NCBI GenBank assembly: GCA_045636705.1
Contig: JAZTYA010000001.1
Span: 1-55,727 of the forward strand
DNA length: 55,727 nt
DNA from: SFWF01 sp045636705
GTDB lineage: Bacteria > Bacillota > Clostridia > Oscillospirales > Acutalibacteraceae
Direction: 5' to 3'
Shown: positions 1-9,533 of the stretch, one piece after another
How positions within the stretch are numbered: the first letter of the stretch is position 1
How the letters are laid out: the number at the start of each line of letters is the position of its first letter
The notes under the pieces: generated by a model
The model's input: the letters and a program-made list of their open reading frames with translations, nothing else
Told to the model about the DNA's origin: nothing
The model's database searches: none
Program-made: the position numbers and the translations under genes

Positions 1-151
1 CTGCAGAGGCAATAACCCTGTTTCTGTCTGCTTCTTTTGTGTCATCAATAAGGGCTATGTTTGTAGTCTCTGCAGCAAATGCTGAAAAACCCATTGGTAC
101 AATGCTTAGCACCATCATAATTGATAAAATAACTGCTAAAAATTTTTTCAT
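1..151 (-). CDS. Secreted protein, N-terminal fragment (partial)
   Basis: Only the first 50 codons are in the window; the gene continues beyond base 1. The ATG at 151 follows a strong AAGGAGG site. The visible product starts MKKFLAVILSIMMVLSIVPM and ends its hydrophobic stretch at an AFA|AE-type signal peptidase I site near residue 26, so the protein is exported. The mature part that is visible (about 24 residues, charged, ending VIASA) is too short to assign a family. A putative secreted or cell-wall protein is all that can be said. Confidence 0.75.
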   Translation of the reverse strand, partial: MKKFLAVILSIMMVLSIVPMGFSAFAAETTNIALIDDTKEADRNRVIASA

Positions 152-230
152 AATATTCCTCCTTGGAAACGGGGTTTAAAAATCTATGAATATTTTACCA
201 TATTGTTTTTTTTATTTCAATATAAAGAGC

Positions 231-261
231 AAAAAAAGACAGGTGCTAGACCTGTCTTTTT
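231..261 (-). terminator. Intrinsic terminator after the M23 peptidase gene
   Basis: Perfect inverted repeat AAAAAGACAGG / CCTGTCTTTTT with a 7-base loop. It has A-runs and T-runs on both sides, so it could act in both directions. It lies 11 bases past the stop of the leftward peptidase gene. Confidence 0.85.
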
Positions 262-271
262 GATATTCATT

Positions 272-1498
272 TTAATAAAGTCCCAAATATGGTGCGGGGT
301 CAACCCTTGTTCCGTTAAGTATTACCTCAAAATGTAGGTGAGGTCCGGTGGAATATCCGGTGTTGCCCATAAGTGCTATGGTCTGTCCTGCTGTAACAGT
401 GTCGCCTACCTTAGCATAAAGTGTGCTACAATGCGCATAGCGTGTTTTTACACCGTTGCCGTGGTCGATAAGAACGTAGTAGCCGTAGTCACCTGCATAT
501 CTAGATTCAACCACTGTGCCCGAAAGGGATGCAAAAATCTTTGTGCCAACAGGACCTGCAATATCGATTGCCTTGTGGTTTCTTCCGTCACCCCAGTAGG
601 ACGTGATTTTAACTCTATCCTTTTTCTCGGTAGGATAAACGAGGGTGCCCGAAGACAAATACTTGTTTGCGCTACCCTTCTGTGCAGATGCAGTACCTAC
701 TAAAACTACCTCGTTTACAGGGTCCTTTATAACCTCTTCTGAAAGGATATCTTCTACAACCTTTTGTCCGTTTAGGTAGGTTGTTTTTCGACTTAACTCT
801 TTAATACCCTCGATACCCTTTGTTGTGATAAGAGAATATCCCGCATTCTTTGAATCGGTCTTCTTAACGATGGTATCGAAAGGAATTTTTCTTGATTCGA
901 TATCGGTAACAACTGTAATTACGTCAAGGATGCCAATAAAGCTGGTCATTTCGTCTGTGTCGCTTAAAGCAACGTCGCCTAAGTAGGCAGAAACTAATTC
1001 TACCTTGCTTGCAAATTCGCTGTCGCAAATCTTGTCCTCAAAGTTATAAGCGTTAAGACGTTGCTCCAAGGCTTTGTCTGCCTCAACCGAATCGGCAAGA
1101 TATAAAGCATCCTCGCCGTCCACCTTTAAGATATAGCCTTCCTTAACGTTTGATGAATTGTTTAATATGATTTTAGCAAGCTCTTCTTCATCGTCGGCGT
1201 TTTCTTTGGTGGATAAAACAGCCTTGATTTTGGCGTTGGCCAAAAGGTTTTCATTATCGTCAGAAACTATCATTTTTTCTGCCTTGTCTAAAGCATTCTC
1301 GTAAACTGCCTTTTCCGAAACCTGAGCTACAACCTTGCCGTCGTATATTATATTATATGAAAGGGTTGTTCCTGAAAACATAAGACATATTAAGATAGAT
1401 AAAACAGTTGTTAATGCTGCAGCTGCTACTACGTATTGTCTTGACTTTTCATTTAAATGTTTAATAAATGAAATCGCTGTTTTCTTAATAACAATCAT
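272..1498 (-). CDS. Membrane-anchored M23 (LytM-type) peptidoglycan endopeptidase with G5 domain
   Basis: 408-aa protein with a short cytoplasmic N-terminus, one membrane segment at about residues 24-46, a long extracellular region and a C-terminal M23 domain (about 305-405). The zinc-site motifs are visible: HKAIDIA (first His and Asp) and HLHFEV (HxH). The stretch around residues 225-285 (TTKGIEGIKELSRKTTYLNG onward) looks like a G5 domain, which binds cell-wall sugars in this family. By family knowledge it cuts peptide cross-links outside the cell during growth or division; a SpoIIQ-like role is also possible. The ATG at 1498 follows GAAAGGG. It is a single gene between its own promoter and terminator. 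Confidence 0.88.
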   Translation of the reverse strand: MIVIKKTAISFIKHLNEKSRQYVVAAAALTTVLSILICLMFSGTTLSYNIIYDGKVVAQVSEKAVYENALDKAEKMIVSDDNENLLANAKIKAVLSTKENADDEEELAKIILNNSSNVKEGYILKVDGEDALYLADSVEADKALEQRLNAYNFEDKICDSEFASKVELVSAYLGDVALSDTDEMTSFIGILDVITVVTDIESRKIPFDTIVKKTDSKNAGYSLITTKGIEGIKELSRKTTYLNGQKVVEDILSEEVIKDPVNEVVLVGTASAQKGSANKYLSSGTLVYPTEKKDRVKITSYWGDGRNHKAIDIAGPVGTKIFASLSGTVVESRYAGDYGYYVLIDHGNGVKTRYAHCSTLYAKVGDTVTAGQTIALMGNTGYSTGPHLHFEVILNGTRVDPAPYLGLY

Positions 1499-1539
1499 CC
1501 CTTTCTAAAATATTACAGTTTTGTAACCGCATCGTTACT

Positions 1540-1567
1540 ATTATAACAAATGGTTACAAAATTGCAA
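1540..1567 (-). promoter_or_regulatory. Sigma-A-type promoter of the M23 peptidase gene
   Basis: On the minus strand: TTGCAA, 16-base spacer, TATAAT, about 40 bases before the ATG. GTTAC/GTAAC half-sites around the -10 make a short dyad that could be an operator. Confidence 0.65.
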
Positions 1568-1639
1568 CTTTTTGAAAGGGATTGTAATATTTTTTGTGTG
1601 TTTTATCTATAAAAACACGCTTTTATTTAGTTGTTTTGC

Positions 1640-4600
1640 CTAAAACAAGGTCATTTGGTTACTTTCAGGCAGGTCCTCAAGCACGCCCATATCGGTTAGA
1701 AGCTGAATTATGGTCTTTGAAGCGCCAGATTGGGTCTGGAATTCCTGTTTTGAGATGAAATCTCCCTTTTGAGCCGCCTCATAAAGCGAGTCTGCCGCCT
1801 TATCTCCTACGCCCGAAAGCGCAACGAATGGAAGTCGCATCTTTCCGTCCTCTACCAAATACTTTCGAGCGTGGGACTTCTTAAGGTCGATAGGTAGAAC
1901 CTCAAGTCCGCGTTCAAGCATCTCGTTGAAAACGAGCATTGTTTCATAGACGTCGAGTTCCTTTTTGGATGCATCCTTGCCCATAAGCTTTATATTGCGG
2001 ATATATGCCTTTACCGCTTCTTTTCCCTTTAGAATGGTTGGAACATCAACATCCTCAGGCCTTGCGGTAAAGTATGCGCAGTAAAACTCAATAGGTCTAT
2101 ATACCTTATACCAAGCAAGGCGCAAAGCCGCAATAACGTAAGCCGCCGCGTGTGCCTTGGGGAACATATACTTAATTTTAAGGCAAGAGTCAATATACCA
2201 CTGCGGTACACCGTGTTCGAGCATACTTGCCTTATGTTCCTCGGTTAAGAGTTTTGTTGCATTACCCTTACGGACAATCTCCATTATCTTAAAGGCGGTT
2301 GCAGGCTCTATTCCCTTGTGCATAAGGTAAACCATTATAGAGTCACGCGTACCGATAACGTCTGAAATGGTACAAGTGCCGTTTGCTATAAGGTCCTTCG
2401 CATTACCTAGATAAACGTCGGTACCATGAGATAGTCCCGAAATTTGAAGTAGGTCGGAGAAGTTTTTAGGATTACAGTCGATAAGCATCTCACGAACAAA
2501 CTTTGTGCCAAGCTCAGGAATACAGAAGGTTCCGTTCTTAGATTCTATCTGCTCTGCCGTAACACCGAGCGCCTCGGTAGAGGTAAACAGAGTATAAACC
2601 TTGGGGTCAGACATTGAAACCGTGCTTACGGGAATGCCTGTATATTCCTCTAAATATTTATATGTGGTAGGAACCACGTGACCGAGTTCGTCAAGTTTGA
2701 GAATTGTATCGTGAATTGAGTGGAAGTCGAAATGTGTCGTAACGGTTGTCGAATCGGTCTTATCTGCAGGGTGTTGAATTGGGCAGAAGTCGTAAACCGT
2801 ATTTGTACGCGGTACAACAACCATTCCGCCGGGGTGCTGACCCGTTGTCTGCTTGATTTCGGCCTTTTCGACCATTTTCGCAAGCCTTGACATCTCGGCA
2901 TGCGAAAGGATAAGGCTCTTTTGCTCGCAATAAGCCTTAACAAAGCCGAATGCGGTTTTCTCTGCTATTGTAGAAATTGTACCTGCCTTAAAGACGTTTT
3001 CCGGACCGAAAAGCTCTTCGGTAAACTTGTGAGCAAAGGGTTGATATTCATCCGAGAAGTTAAGGTCGATATCAGGTACCTTATCTCCGTCAAAGCCTAA
3101 GAAGGTTTCAAAGGGGATATCGTGTCCGTCACGATTAAGTTTTGTGCCGCATTCGGGGCAGTCCTTATCGGGCAAGTCAAAGCCCGAACCGTATTCTCCG
3201 TTTTCGAAGAATTCACTATATTTACAGTGTGGGCAAACATAGTGCGGTACTAATGGGTTAACCTCCGAAATTCCTGCCATTGTTGCGGCAAAGGATGAGC
3301 CTACCGAACCACGCGAGCCAACGAGATAGCCGTGCGCTTCACTATCGGCAACCAGCTTTTGAGCCGTAACGTACATTACCGAGAAGCCGTGCTTGATAAT
3401 AGAGCCTAGCTCCTTCTCGAGTCGTTTTTCAACAAGTTCGGGAAGTTTTCCATCTTTTCCGTAGACGTTCATAGCTCTTCTTTGACACTCATCGCGGAGT
3501 ATATCGTCAGAGCCCTCAATGATAGGCGGATAGTTGCCCTTTGGCACAGGGATAATATCTTCATCTATCATATCGGCAATTTTACCCGGATTTGTTATTA
3601 CAAATTCTTCTGCGCGCTCGCCAAAATACTCAAAATCTTTAAGCATTTCGGGTGTGTTTTTAAGGTACAAGGGTGCTTGCAAATCAAAGTCCTCAAAGCC
3701 TTGACCTGCCATAAGTATCTTGCGGATTATTTCGTCTTCTTTCCTAAGGAAGTGGACGTCACCCGTTGCTACTACCGGTTTTCCGAGTTTATCCGCAATT
3801 TCAACAACCTTTCGGTTAAAGTCCTTTATTACCTCAATATTGGTAACGTGCTTAAAGCGGTTTTGTTTGGTAATTCCTGTTTTCTTGTCAACCAAAACCT
3901 CTTTGCTTTTTCTAAGCATAAACTCGTTATTGCCAAGAGGTTGTATTTCCAAGTAATCGTAATAGCTTGCAATTTCTATTAACTCATCATCACTTTTGCC
4001 GTCAATAATTGCCTTATAAAGTTCGCCTTGCTCGCAAGCAGAACCGATAATAAGACCTTCTCTGTGCTTATCAAGTTCGGTCTTTGTGGTAATTGGTCTT
4101 TTATAGAAATTGGTAAGATGTGCAGTTGATACTAATTTATATAGGTTTTTAAGTCCTTCTAAGTTCTTAACAAGAAGAATTTGGTGGTGAACATTGCCCT
4201 CTTTATAAATAGAAGCAAAGTCTGTGCCGTGCTTTTGGTCGTTTACGAAATAGGCTTCAACGCCGTAAATAACCTTAAACTCGCCACCGTCTTTTTTAAT
4301 ACCGCTTACTGCCTTTGCTGCCGACGGGAAAGCCTGAACAACGCCGTGGTCGGTAATAGCGATGGCCTTATGACCTAGTTTATATGCCTGTTTTACAAGA
4401 GCTTCGCCAGAAGAGGTTGCATCCTTTGAAGACATATTTGTATGGGCATGAAGTTCTACACGAGCAGGTCCGTCATAGTTTTCCTTTACTTCGTATTTTT
4501 GAACCGAAGCCATAGCTTTAGGCTTTACTATAAAGTCCTTTGCCCAGTCATCAAATTCATAGTCGCCGTTAAGTATAATCCAAGTGCCGTTTTTAAGCGG

Positions 4601-5422
4601 TTCTAAATTTTTAACGGCATCGTTATCCACAAGCATCTTAACGCTTACTGCGTTTGTGTGGTCACTGACGTTAAAGTTAACCCTTTGCTTGTCCCCTTTT
4701 TTTGTGGGCAACATTTCAAGGCCAAATACCTCTCCATAGACACAAATTCTTGTATCCTCAGGTGTTATGTCAATTATTCTCTTAAAGTTTGTTTCAAGGC
4801 GTCTGCCATAAAACTGTCGTGCGCTTTCAACGTAAATTGGAAGCCCGTCTTGTGGGATATAATCGTAGTGTTTTTCTTCTACCTTGGGCTTTTCCTCTGC
4901 CTTGATAGGTTTTTGAGGTTCTTCTATTACAGGTGGCGGCAATTCTTCGCCTACCTCTTCTCCGTTTATTGAAACGTTGATATCTATACCGAAATCTTTT
5001 TTTACTAATACCGCAATTTTCTCGGCAAGTCCGCTGTTTTTAACCGTTTCGGCGCCACCGAATTTTAAAGTGATTTCAAAATTTGTATTGTTTAAAGAAT
5101 ATTCGGCGCGGTTTAAATATCCGCTAAACAAAGCAGAAGTCTTTTGCACCTTTTCGACAATATCAAGTAGTGCCTCTAAGCAAAAAGACTCACGGCTATA
5201 TTTTACCTCTACGTCAATGCCTTTAAGCTTTAAGCCGTTTATACAGTCGCTTTTGAATTTTACTATGTTTCCGAATTTTATGTAGCTGTTGCTTTCAAGT
5301 TTTAAGGTTAGTCTTCGTTTTTCTGCGTCAATATCACATACGGCAACAGACGAGGTGCTAAGCGCCTCATCTGCTTCTTTGCCTAATATACCTGAAAACA
5401 ACTCTCCTAATTTGGGTGACAT
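1640..5422 (-). CDS. polC: DNA polymerase III alpha subunit, PolC type, without the exonuclease domain
   Basis: Replicative polymerase of low-GC Gram-positives. In order: N-terminal domain (about 1-200), OB fold (about 220-310), PHP domain from about 322 (ELHAHTNMSS, AITDHGVVQ), zinc finger with two CPxC pairs (about 728-770), palm with PDIDLNFS (about 780) carrying catalytic aspartates, and a C-terminal NQMTLF that fits the beta-clamp motif. At 1260 aa it is about 180 shorter than usual PolC (about 1430-1470). The gap is where the DEDD exonuclease normally interrupts PHP: VIYGVEAYFVND (about 387-398) runs almost directly into HHQILLVKNLEGLKNLYKLV. It is read without interruption and lies 11 bases after ispG, so it is the last gene of that operon. 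Confidence 0.95.
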   Translation of the reverse strand: MSPKLGELFSGILGKEADEALSTSSVAVCDIDAEKRRLTLKLESNSYIKFGNIVKFKSDCINGLKLKGIDVEVKYSRESFCLEALLDIVEKVQKTSALFSGYLNRAEYSLNNTNFEITLKFGGAETVKNSGLAEKIAVLVKKDFGIDINVSINGEEVGEELPPPVIEEPQKPIKAEEKPKVEEKHYDYIPQDGLPIYVESARQFYGRRLETNFKRIIDITPEDTRICVYGEVFGLEMLPTKKGDKQRVNFNVSDHTNAVSVKMLVDNDAVKNLEPLKNGTWIILNGDYEFDDWAKDFIVKPKAMASVQKYEVKENYDGPARVELHAHTNMSSKDATSSGEALVKQAYKLGHKAIAITDHGVVQAFPSAAKAVSGIKKDGGEFKVIYGVEAYFVNDQKHGTDFASIYKEGNVHHQILLVKNLEGLKNLYKLVSTAHLTNFYKRPITTKTELDKHREGLIIGSACEQGELYKAIIDGKSDDELIEIASYYDYLEIQPLGNNEFMLRKSKEVLVDKKTGITKQNRFKHVTNIEVIKDFNRKVVEIADKLGKPVVATGDVHFLRKEDEIIRKILMAGQGFEDFDLQAPLYLKNTPEMLKDFEYFGERAEEFVITNPGKIADMIDEDIIPVPKGNYPPIIEGSDDILRDECQRRAMNVYGKDGKLPELVEKRLEKELGSIIKHGFSVMYVTAQKLVADSEAHGYLVGSRGSVGSSFAATMAGISEVNPLVPHYVCPHCKYSEFFENGEYGSGFDLPDKDCPECGTKLNRDGHDIPFETFLGFDGDKVPDIDLNFSDEYQPFAHKFTEELFGPENVFKAGTISTIAEKTAFGFVKAYCEQKSLILSHAEMSRLAKMVEKAEIKQTTGQHPGGMVVVPRTNTVYDFCPIQHPADKTDSTTVTTHFDFHSIHDTILKLDELGHVVPTTYKYLEEYTGIPVSTVSMSDPKVYTLFTSTEALGVTAEQIESKNGTFCIPELGTKFVREMLIDCNPKNFSDLLQISGLSHGTDVYLGNAKDLIANGTCTISDVIGTRDSIMVYLMHKGIEPATAFKIMEIVRKGNATKLLTEEHKASMLEHGVPQWYIDSCLKIKYMFPKAHAAAYVIAALRLAWYKVYRPIEFYCAYFTARPEDVDVPTILKGKEAVKAYIRNIKLMGKDASKKELDVYETMLVFNEMLERGLEVLPIDLKKSHARKYLVEDGKMRLPFVALSGVGDKAADSLYEAAQKGDFISKQEFQTQSGASKTIIQLLTDMGVLEDLPESNQMTLF

Positions 5423-5433
5423 TTCTTTCTTCC

Positions 5434-6480
5434 TTAATATTTGTTTATTTCTTTCTCTAGTTCATCTAAAAGTTTATCTTCGGGGACCTTTTTAAGTATT
5501 TCCCCTTTTCTGAAAATAAGGCCGCAACCCATTCCGCCTGCGATACCAAGGTCAGCTTCGCGAGCTTCACCCGGTCCGTTTACGGCGCAACCCATTATTG
5601 CGACCGTTATGTTCTTATCGAGGTTCGAAAAACGCTCTTCTGCCGCTTTAGCAAGGCCTATAAGGTCAATACTTGTTCTTCCGCAGGTGGGACAGGATAT
5701 AAATTTAATTTTATCGTTTCTAAAGCCCAGCGCATTTAACATATCCCTTGCCGCTTTTACCTCTAAAACGGGGTCGTCGGTCAAGGAAACGCGTATGGTG
5801 TCGCCTATACCTCTAAGCAAAAGTCCGCCTATTCCTGCCGAGGATTTAATAATTCCCATTCGCTCGGTGCCCGCCTCGGTAACGCCTAAGTGCAAGGGAT
5901 AATTACACCTTTCACTCGCTAGTACATAAGCCTCGTACATACGGCGAGTATCAGAAGACTTAAGGGACAAGACAATATCATCAAAATCGTACTTTTGCAG
6001 TAATGATATATGATAAAGTCCGCTTTCAACCATAGCCTCGGGTGTAGGAGAGCCGTATTTTGCCAAAATTTCCTTTTCGAGTGAACCTGAATTTACACCT
6101 ATTCTAATCGGCACACCGGCCGTCTTACAAGCGTTCGCTACCGCTTTTACCCTATCTTCTCCGCCGATGTTACCGGGATTAATTCTTACCTTATCAACAC
6201 CTGCGGCAACGCTTTCGAGTGCTAATTTATAGTCAAAATGAATATCGGCTACCACGGGAATAGAAACGTTTTCTTTTAAAGCAGAAATTAATTTTACCGC
6301 ATTAATATCGGGGACCGATACGCGAACAATCTCGCATCCTGCCTCTTCTAATTTTTTTGCCTGCTCGACGTTTCCCTTAATATTATCTGCCTTAACAGAG
6401 AGCATTGACTGGATAGATACGGGGGCTCCTCCGCCTATTGCTACCGAGCCGACCTTTACCTGTTTTGTGTTATTTCCCAT
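5434..6480 (-). CDS. ispG: 4-hydroxy-3-methylbut-2-enyl-diphosphate synthase
   Basis: Fe-S enzyme of the MEP isoprenoid pathway that converts MEcPP to HMBPP in the cytosol. At 348 aa it has the usual length of the short bacterial form. The C-terminal cluster ligands are visible: CPTCGRTSIDL and GCAVNGPGEA. The N-terminal TIM barrel holds VADIHFDYKLAL and KVRINPGNIG. The ATG at 6480 follows GAGGTAG. It lies between rseP and polC on the same strand with gaps of about 10 bases, and together with dxr and uppS it makes this an isoprenoid/undecaprenyl operon. Confidence 0.95.
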   Translation of the reverse strand: MGNNTKQVKVGSVAIGGGAPVSIQSMLSVKADNIKGNVEQAKKLEEAGCEIVRVSVPDINAVKLISALKENVSIPVVADIHFDYKLALESVAAGVDKVRINPGNIGGEDRVKAVANACKTAGVPIRIGVNSGSLEKEILAKYGSPTPEAMVESGLYHISLLQKYDFDDIVLSLKSSDTRRMYEAYVLASERCNYPLHLGVTEAGTERMGIIKSSAGIGGLLLRGIGDTIRVSLTDDPVLEVKAARDMLNALGFRNDKIKFISCPTCGRTSIDLIGLAKAAEERFSNLDKNITVAIMGCAVNGPGEAREADLGIAGGMGCGLIFRKGEILKKVPEDKLLDELEKEINKY

Positions 6481-6490
6481 TTAAACTACC

Positions 6491-7546
6491 TCAAAAAAGA
6501 GTTATTATATCCTTTAAAGTTATCAAAAGCATAAGACCTAAAAGTATTATAAGACCTGCCGCATGGATAAAGCCTTCATACTTTTGCGGTACGGGTTTTC
6601 TAAAGATTAATTCAATTAAAATGAAGAGAATTCTTCCGCCATCCAAAGCCGGAACCGGCAAAAGATTAAATATTCCAAGGTTTATTGTAATTAATGCCAT
6701 AATCGGCAGAATGTTAAAAATGTTAACCTTTGCTACCGAGCCTATTGCCGCGGTAATTCCAACGGGGCCTGAAACGGCAGAAAGCCCATATTTGCCGGTT
6801 ATTAAATCGACCAATGAAAAAAGGACCACCCTTGAATATGAAAGGGCTGTTTTAAAGGTATATTCAATATAATTAAAGAAGGTCTTTTTTACACCCTTAA
6901 CCTTAAAATCGACCATTAAGAAGGTTATGTCCTCAGAATTTTCGGTCTCGAACGCTACATCTTTAAGTTCTACTTTTTCTCCGTTTCGGTTTACTGTTAT
7001 ATCTATTTTGCCGTCATCTACACCTGTAAAAGCATAGCTTAAATCATAGGTGGTGTAAATGCGTCTGCCGTCAACCTTTAAAATGGTATCGCCAACCATA
7101 AGTCCGCTAGTCTCACTCTTGGCATTTGGTATAAACTCCGCCACCGTGGTTGAAGCAAAATTTTTATCGGGTATTAAAATTACGGCAACCAAGACAAGTC
7201 CTAAAAACAAGTTAAAGATAGCACCTGCCGCAACTATTAAAAGTCTTTTAAAAGGACCTTTATTGCAAAAAGCTTTAGCGTCTTCACTTGCCTCGTCTTC
7301 ACCCTCCATAGCGCAGTAGCCGCCAAGGGGTATAAGATTTACGGCATAGGTGGTCTCGCCCACCTTTTTCTTAAAAAGTTTAGGTCCGAATCCTACGGCA
7401 AACTCATTAACACGAACACCGCAAAGCTTTGCCGTTATAAAGTGGCCAAATTCGTGAATTATTATTAAAATGACAAAGGTTAGTATTGCTACTAAATATG
7501 GCCAGACATTCGACCAAAGGTTTAATATGAAACTCAGGAAAATCAC
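6491..7546 (-). CDS. rseP: RIP (site-2) metalloprotease RseP/RasP
   Basis: 351-aa multi-pass intramembrane zinc protease that cleaves membrane-anchored regulators and leftover signal peptides. Membrane segments lie near residues 10-30, 95-120, 270-300 and 325-348. HEFGH (about residue 31) is the catalytic motif and NLLPVPALDGGRI near 300 gives the third ligand. A PDZ domain spans about 125-210. The start is a GTG at 7546, only 3 bases after the dxr stop; its Shine-Dalgarno AAAGG is very close, but no better start exists before the HEFGH helix. Linkage to cdsA, dxr and uppS is typical. Confidence 0.93.
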   Translation of the reverse strand: MIFLSFILNLWSNVWPYLVAILTFVILIIIHEFGHFITAKLCGVRVNEFAVGFGPKLFKKKVGETTYAVNLIPLGGYCAMEGEDEASEDAKAFCNKGPFKRLLIVAAGAIFNLFLGLVLVAVILIPDKNFASTTVAEFIPNAKSETSGLMVGDTILKVDGRRIYTTYDLSYAFTGVDDGKIDITVNRNGEKVELKDVAFETENSEDITFLMVDFKVKGVKKTFFNYIEYTFKTALSYSRVVLFSLVDLITGKYGLSAVSGPVGITAAIGSVAKVNIFNILPIMALITINLGIFNLLPVPALDGGRILFILIELIFRKPVPQKYEGFIHAAGLIILLGLMLLITLKDIITLF

Positions 7547-7549
7547 CCT

Positions 7550-8692
7550 TTAATTAACGTTTTCTCGAACTACTTTTCGTGCCTGTTTATCGGCCTTTAA
7601 AACATCCTCTAGCGTATAGTCGGTAACTGACTTTTGAGCATCTGCCGCTAGTTTTACAAGTCTTGGAATATCCATAAACTTGATTTTGTTATCTAAGAAT
7701 AAGGCAACCGCTTCCTCGTTTGCGCCGTTTACCGCCGCAGGCTTCAAGCCGCCTTCTTTGATTGCATCGATGCAAAGTTTAAGGCAAGGGAAGGTTTCCA
7801 TATCGGGCTGCTCAAATGTTAAAGTGCCGATATCGGTAAGGGATAGCCTTTTTGAAGGCGCTTTTGCCCTTTTTGGATAGGTTATAGCATACTGAATAGG
7901 GAGCTTCATATCTGGAGTACCTAACTGTCCTATAACTGCGCCATCGGTAAATTCAACCGCCGAATGTAGAATGCTTTGCCTATGCACCACGACCTCTATA
8001 TCGTCTGCGCTAACATCAAAAAGATGAACCGCTTCGATTACCTCAAGACCCTTATTCATAAGGGTTGAAGAGTCGATGGTAATCTTGCTTCCCATTGCCC
8101 AAACGGGATGGTTTAGCGCTTCTTTTACGGTAACATTTTCCAGTTCCTCTTTTGTTTTACCAAAGAAGGGACCACCTGATGCGGTTAGAATAATTTTATA
8201 AATAGAACCTTTAGGAGAACCCTGAAGCGACTGGAAAATTGCCGAATGTTCACTATCTACGGGTAAAATCTTAACTCCCTTTTCTTTAGCTTTTGCCTTA
8301 ACCAAAGCGCCTGCGGTAACTAACGTTTCCTTATTTGCAAGGGCAATATCGTTACCTGCTTCTATAGCTTTAAGGGTAGGTTTTAGGCCCGCAATGCCGA
8401 CAATAGCATTAACTACTACATCGGTCTTTTGTCCTGCAACCTCTAAAACGCCCTCTTCGCCTGCGAGCACTTTAATATTCGTATCGGACAGTCTTTCCTT
8501 TAAAGCATTTGCTTTTTCGTTATCAAATAGCGCTACAAACTGAGGATTAAATTCCCTTGCTTGTGCTTCTATTTTACTTAAGTTTGTTCCAGCCACTAAA
8601 CCTTTGATTTTATATCCGTTTTGGCGGGCAACCTCTAAGGTATGCTCCCCTATAAATCCCGTGGAGCCTAAAACGATTAATTCTTTACTCAA
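7550..8692 (-). CDS. dxr: 1-deoxy-D-xylulose-5-phosphate reductoisomerase
   Basis: 380-aa NADPH enzyme making MEP from DXP, the committed step of the isoprenoid pathway. The N-terminal Rossmann motif GSTGFIGEHTLE, the metal-site region PVDSEHSAIFQ and MGSKITIDSSTLMNKGLEVIEA are all present. It begins with TTG at 8692 preceded by GGAGG; the TTGA overlaps the cdsA stop, which indicates translational coupling. Length matches the family (about 380-400). Confidence 0.95.
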   Translation of the reverse strand: MSKELIVLGSTGFIGEHTLEVARQNGYKIKGLVAGTNLSKIEAQAREFNPQFVALFDNEKANALKERLSDTNIKVLAGEEGVLEVAGQKTDVVVNAIVGIAGLKPTLKAIEAGNDIALANKETLVTAGALVKAKAKEKGVKILPVDSEHSAIFQSLQGSPKGSIYKIILTASGGPFFGKTKEELENVTVKEALNHPVWAMGSKITIDSSTLMNKGLEVIEAVHLFDVSADDIEVVVHRQSILHSAVEFTDGAVIGQLGTPDMKLPIQYAITYPKRAKAPSKRLSLTDIGTLTFEQPDMETFPCLKLCIDAIKEGGLKPAAVNGANEEAVALFLDNKIKFMDIPRLVKLAADAQKSVTDYTLEDVLKADKQARKVVRENVN

Positions 8693-9507
8693 GCCACTAC
8701 CTCCACAAAGGATAAAAAGATTACTAAAGCCGGCGCTACTAAGAGTATTGAATCAAGTCGGTCAAGCACGCCGCCGTGTCCGGGGATAAGTTTTCCGTAA
8801 TCCTTAATGCCGCATTCTCTTTTAATTGCCGATGTGAAAAGGTCGCCCATAACACCGATAATGCAAAAGACGGGTGTTGCGGCTAAAAGATATACAAGGT
8901 TTAATGTGTTATTTTCACAAATAGCTCCAAATACGAAGTATATAATTACTATGCCGATAAATGAGCCTAATATTCCGCCGATTAGTCCTTCGTAACTCTT
9001 TTTAGGGCTGATAACGGGCGCCATTTTATGCTTACCAATAGCACTTCCAACAAAATAGGCAAAAATATCCGAAACGGATGAAAAATTGAAAAGCAAAATA
9101 AAATATAAAATTCCAAAACCATCCGAAGAGTTTATTAAGGTAACTAGGCTATGAAAGGCAAATGACAAGACAATCGGCATTGAAATAGACATTGTAATCT
9201 GCTTTACGCCAAAACTTTTATGCTTTGACAATGCAATTATAGCCACCACTAAAACATAAATATATGTAATCAGTGATACCGAGAAAAATCCCTCATAGGC
9301 AAACTGCATAGCCGCAGAATAAATAATAGCTGCTGTTACCGCTACCTTATTATCTACGGTTTTTGTGCCGAAAAGCATTTCGTAAGCGGCTATTCCCGCT
9401 AAAACTGCTACTAAAATTACCGCTATTATAGGGTAACTAATATTAAAAAACAGTAATAATGCCGTGGCTATCGCCAATACAGCACCCGAAATTATACGGG
9501 TTTTCAT
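8689..9507 (-). CDS. cdsA: Phosphatidate cytidylyltransferase
   Basis: 272-aa integral membrane protein with about eight hydrophobic segments. It makes CDP-diacylglycerol from phosphatidate and CTP. The C-terminal signature is visible as the region DLFTSAIKRECGIKDYGKLI followed by PGHGGVLDRLDS, with the conserved KR, KD, GHGG and DRxDS residues. It sits between uppS (27-base gap) and dxr (overlap), the usual position. Confidence 0.94.
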   Translation of the reverse strand: MKTRIISGAVLAIATALLLFFNISYPIIAVILVAVLAGIAAYEMLFGTKTVDNKVAVTAAIIYSAAMQFAYEGFFSVSLITYIYVLVVAIIALSKHKSFGVKQITMSISMPIVLSFAFHSLVTLINSSDGFGILYFILLFNFSSVSDIFAYFVGSAIGKHKMAPVISPKKSYEGLIGGILGSFIGIVIIYFVFGAICENNTLNLVYLLAATPVFCIIGVMGDLFTSAIKRECGIKDYGKLIPGHGGVLDRLDSILLVAPALVIFLSFVEVVA

Positions 9508-9533
9508 ATAAGGTTCACTCCCCTTTTAAAACT

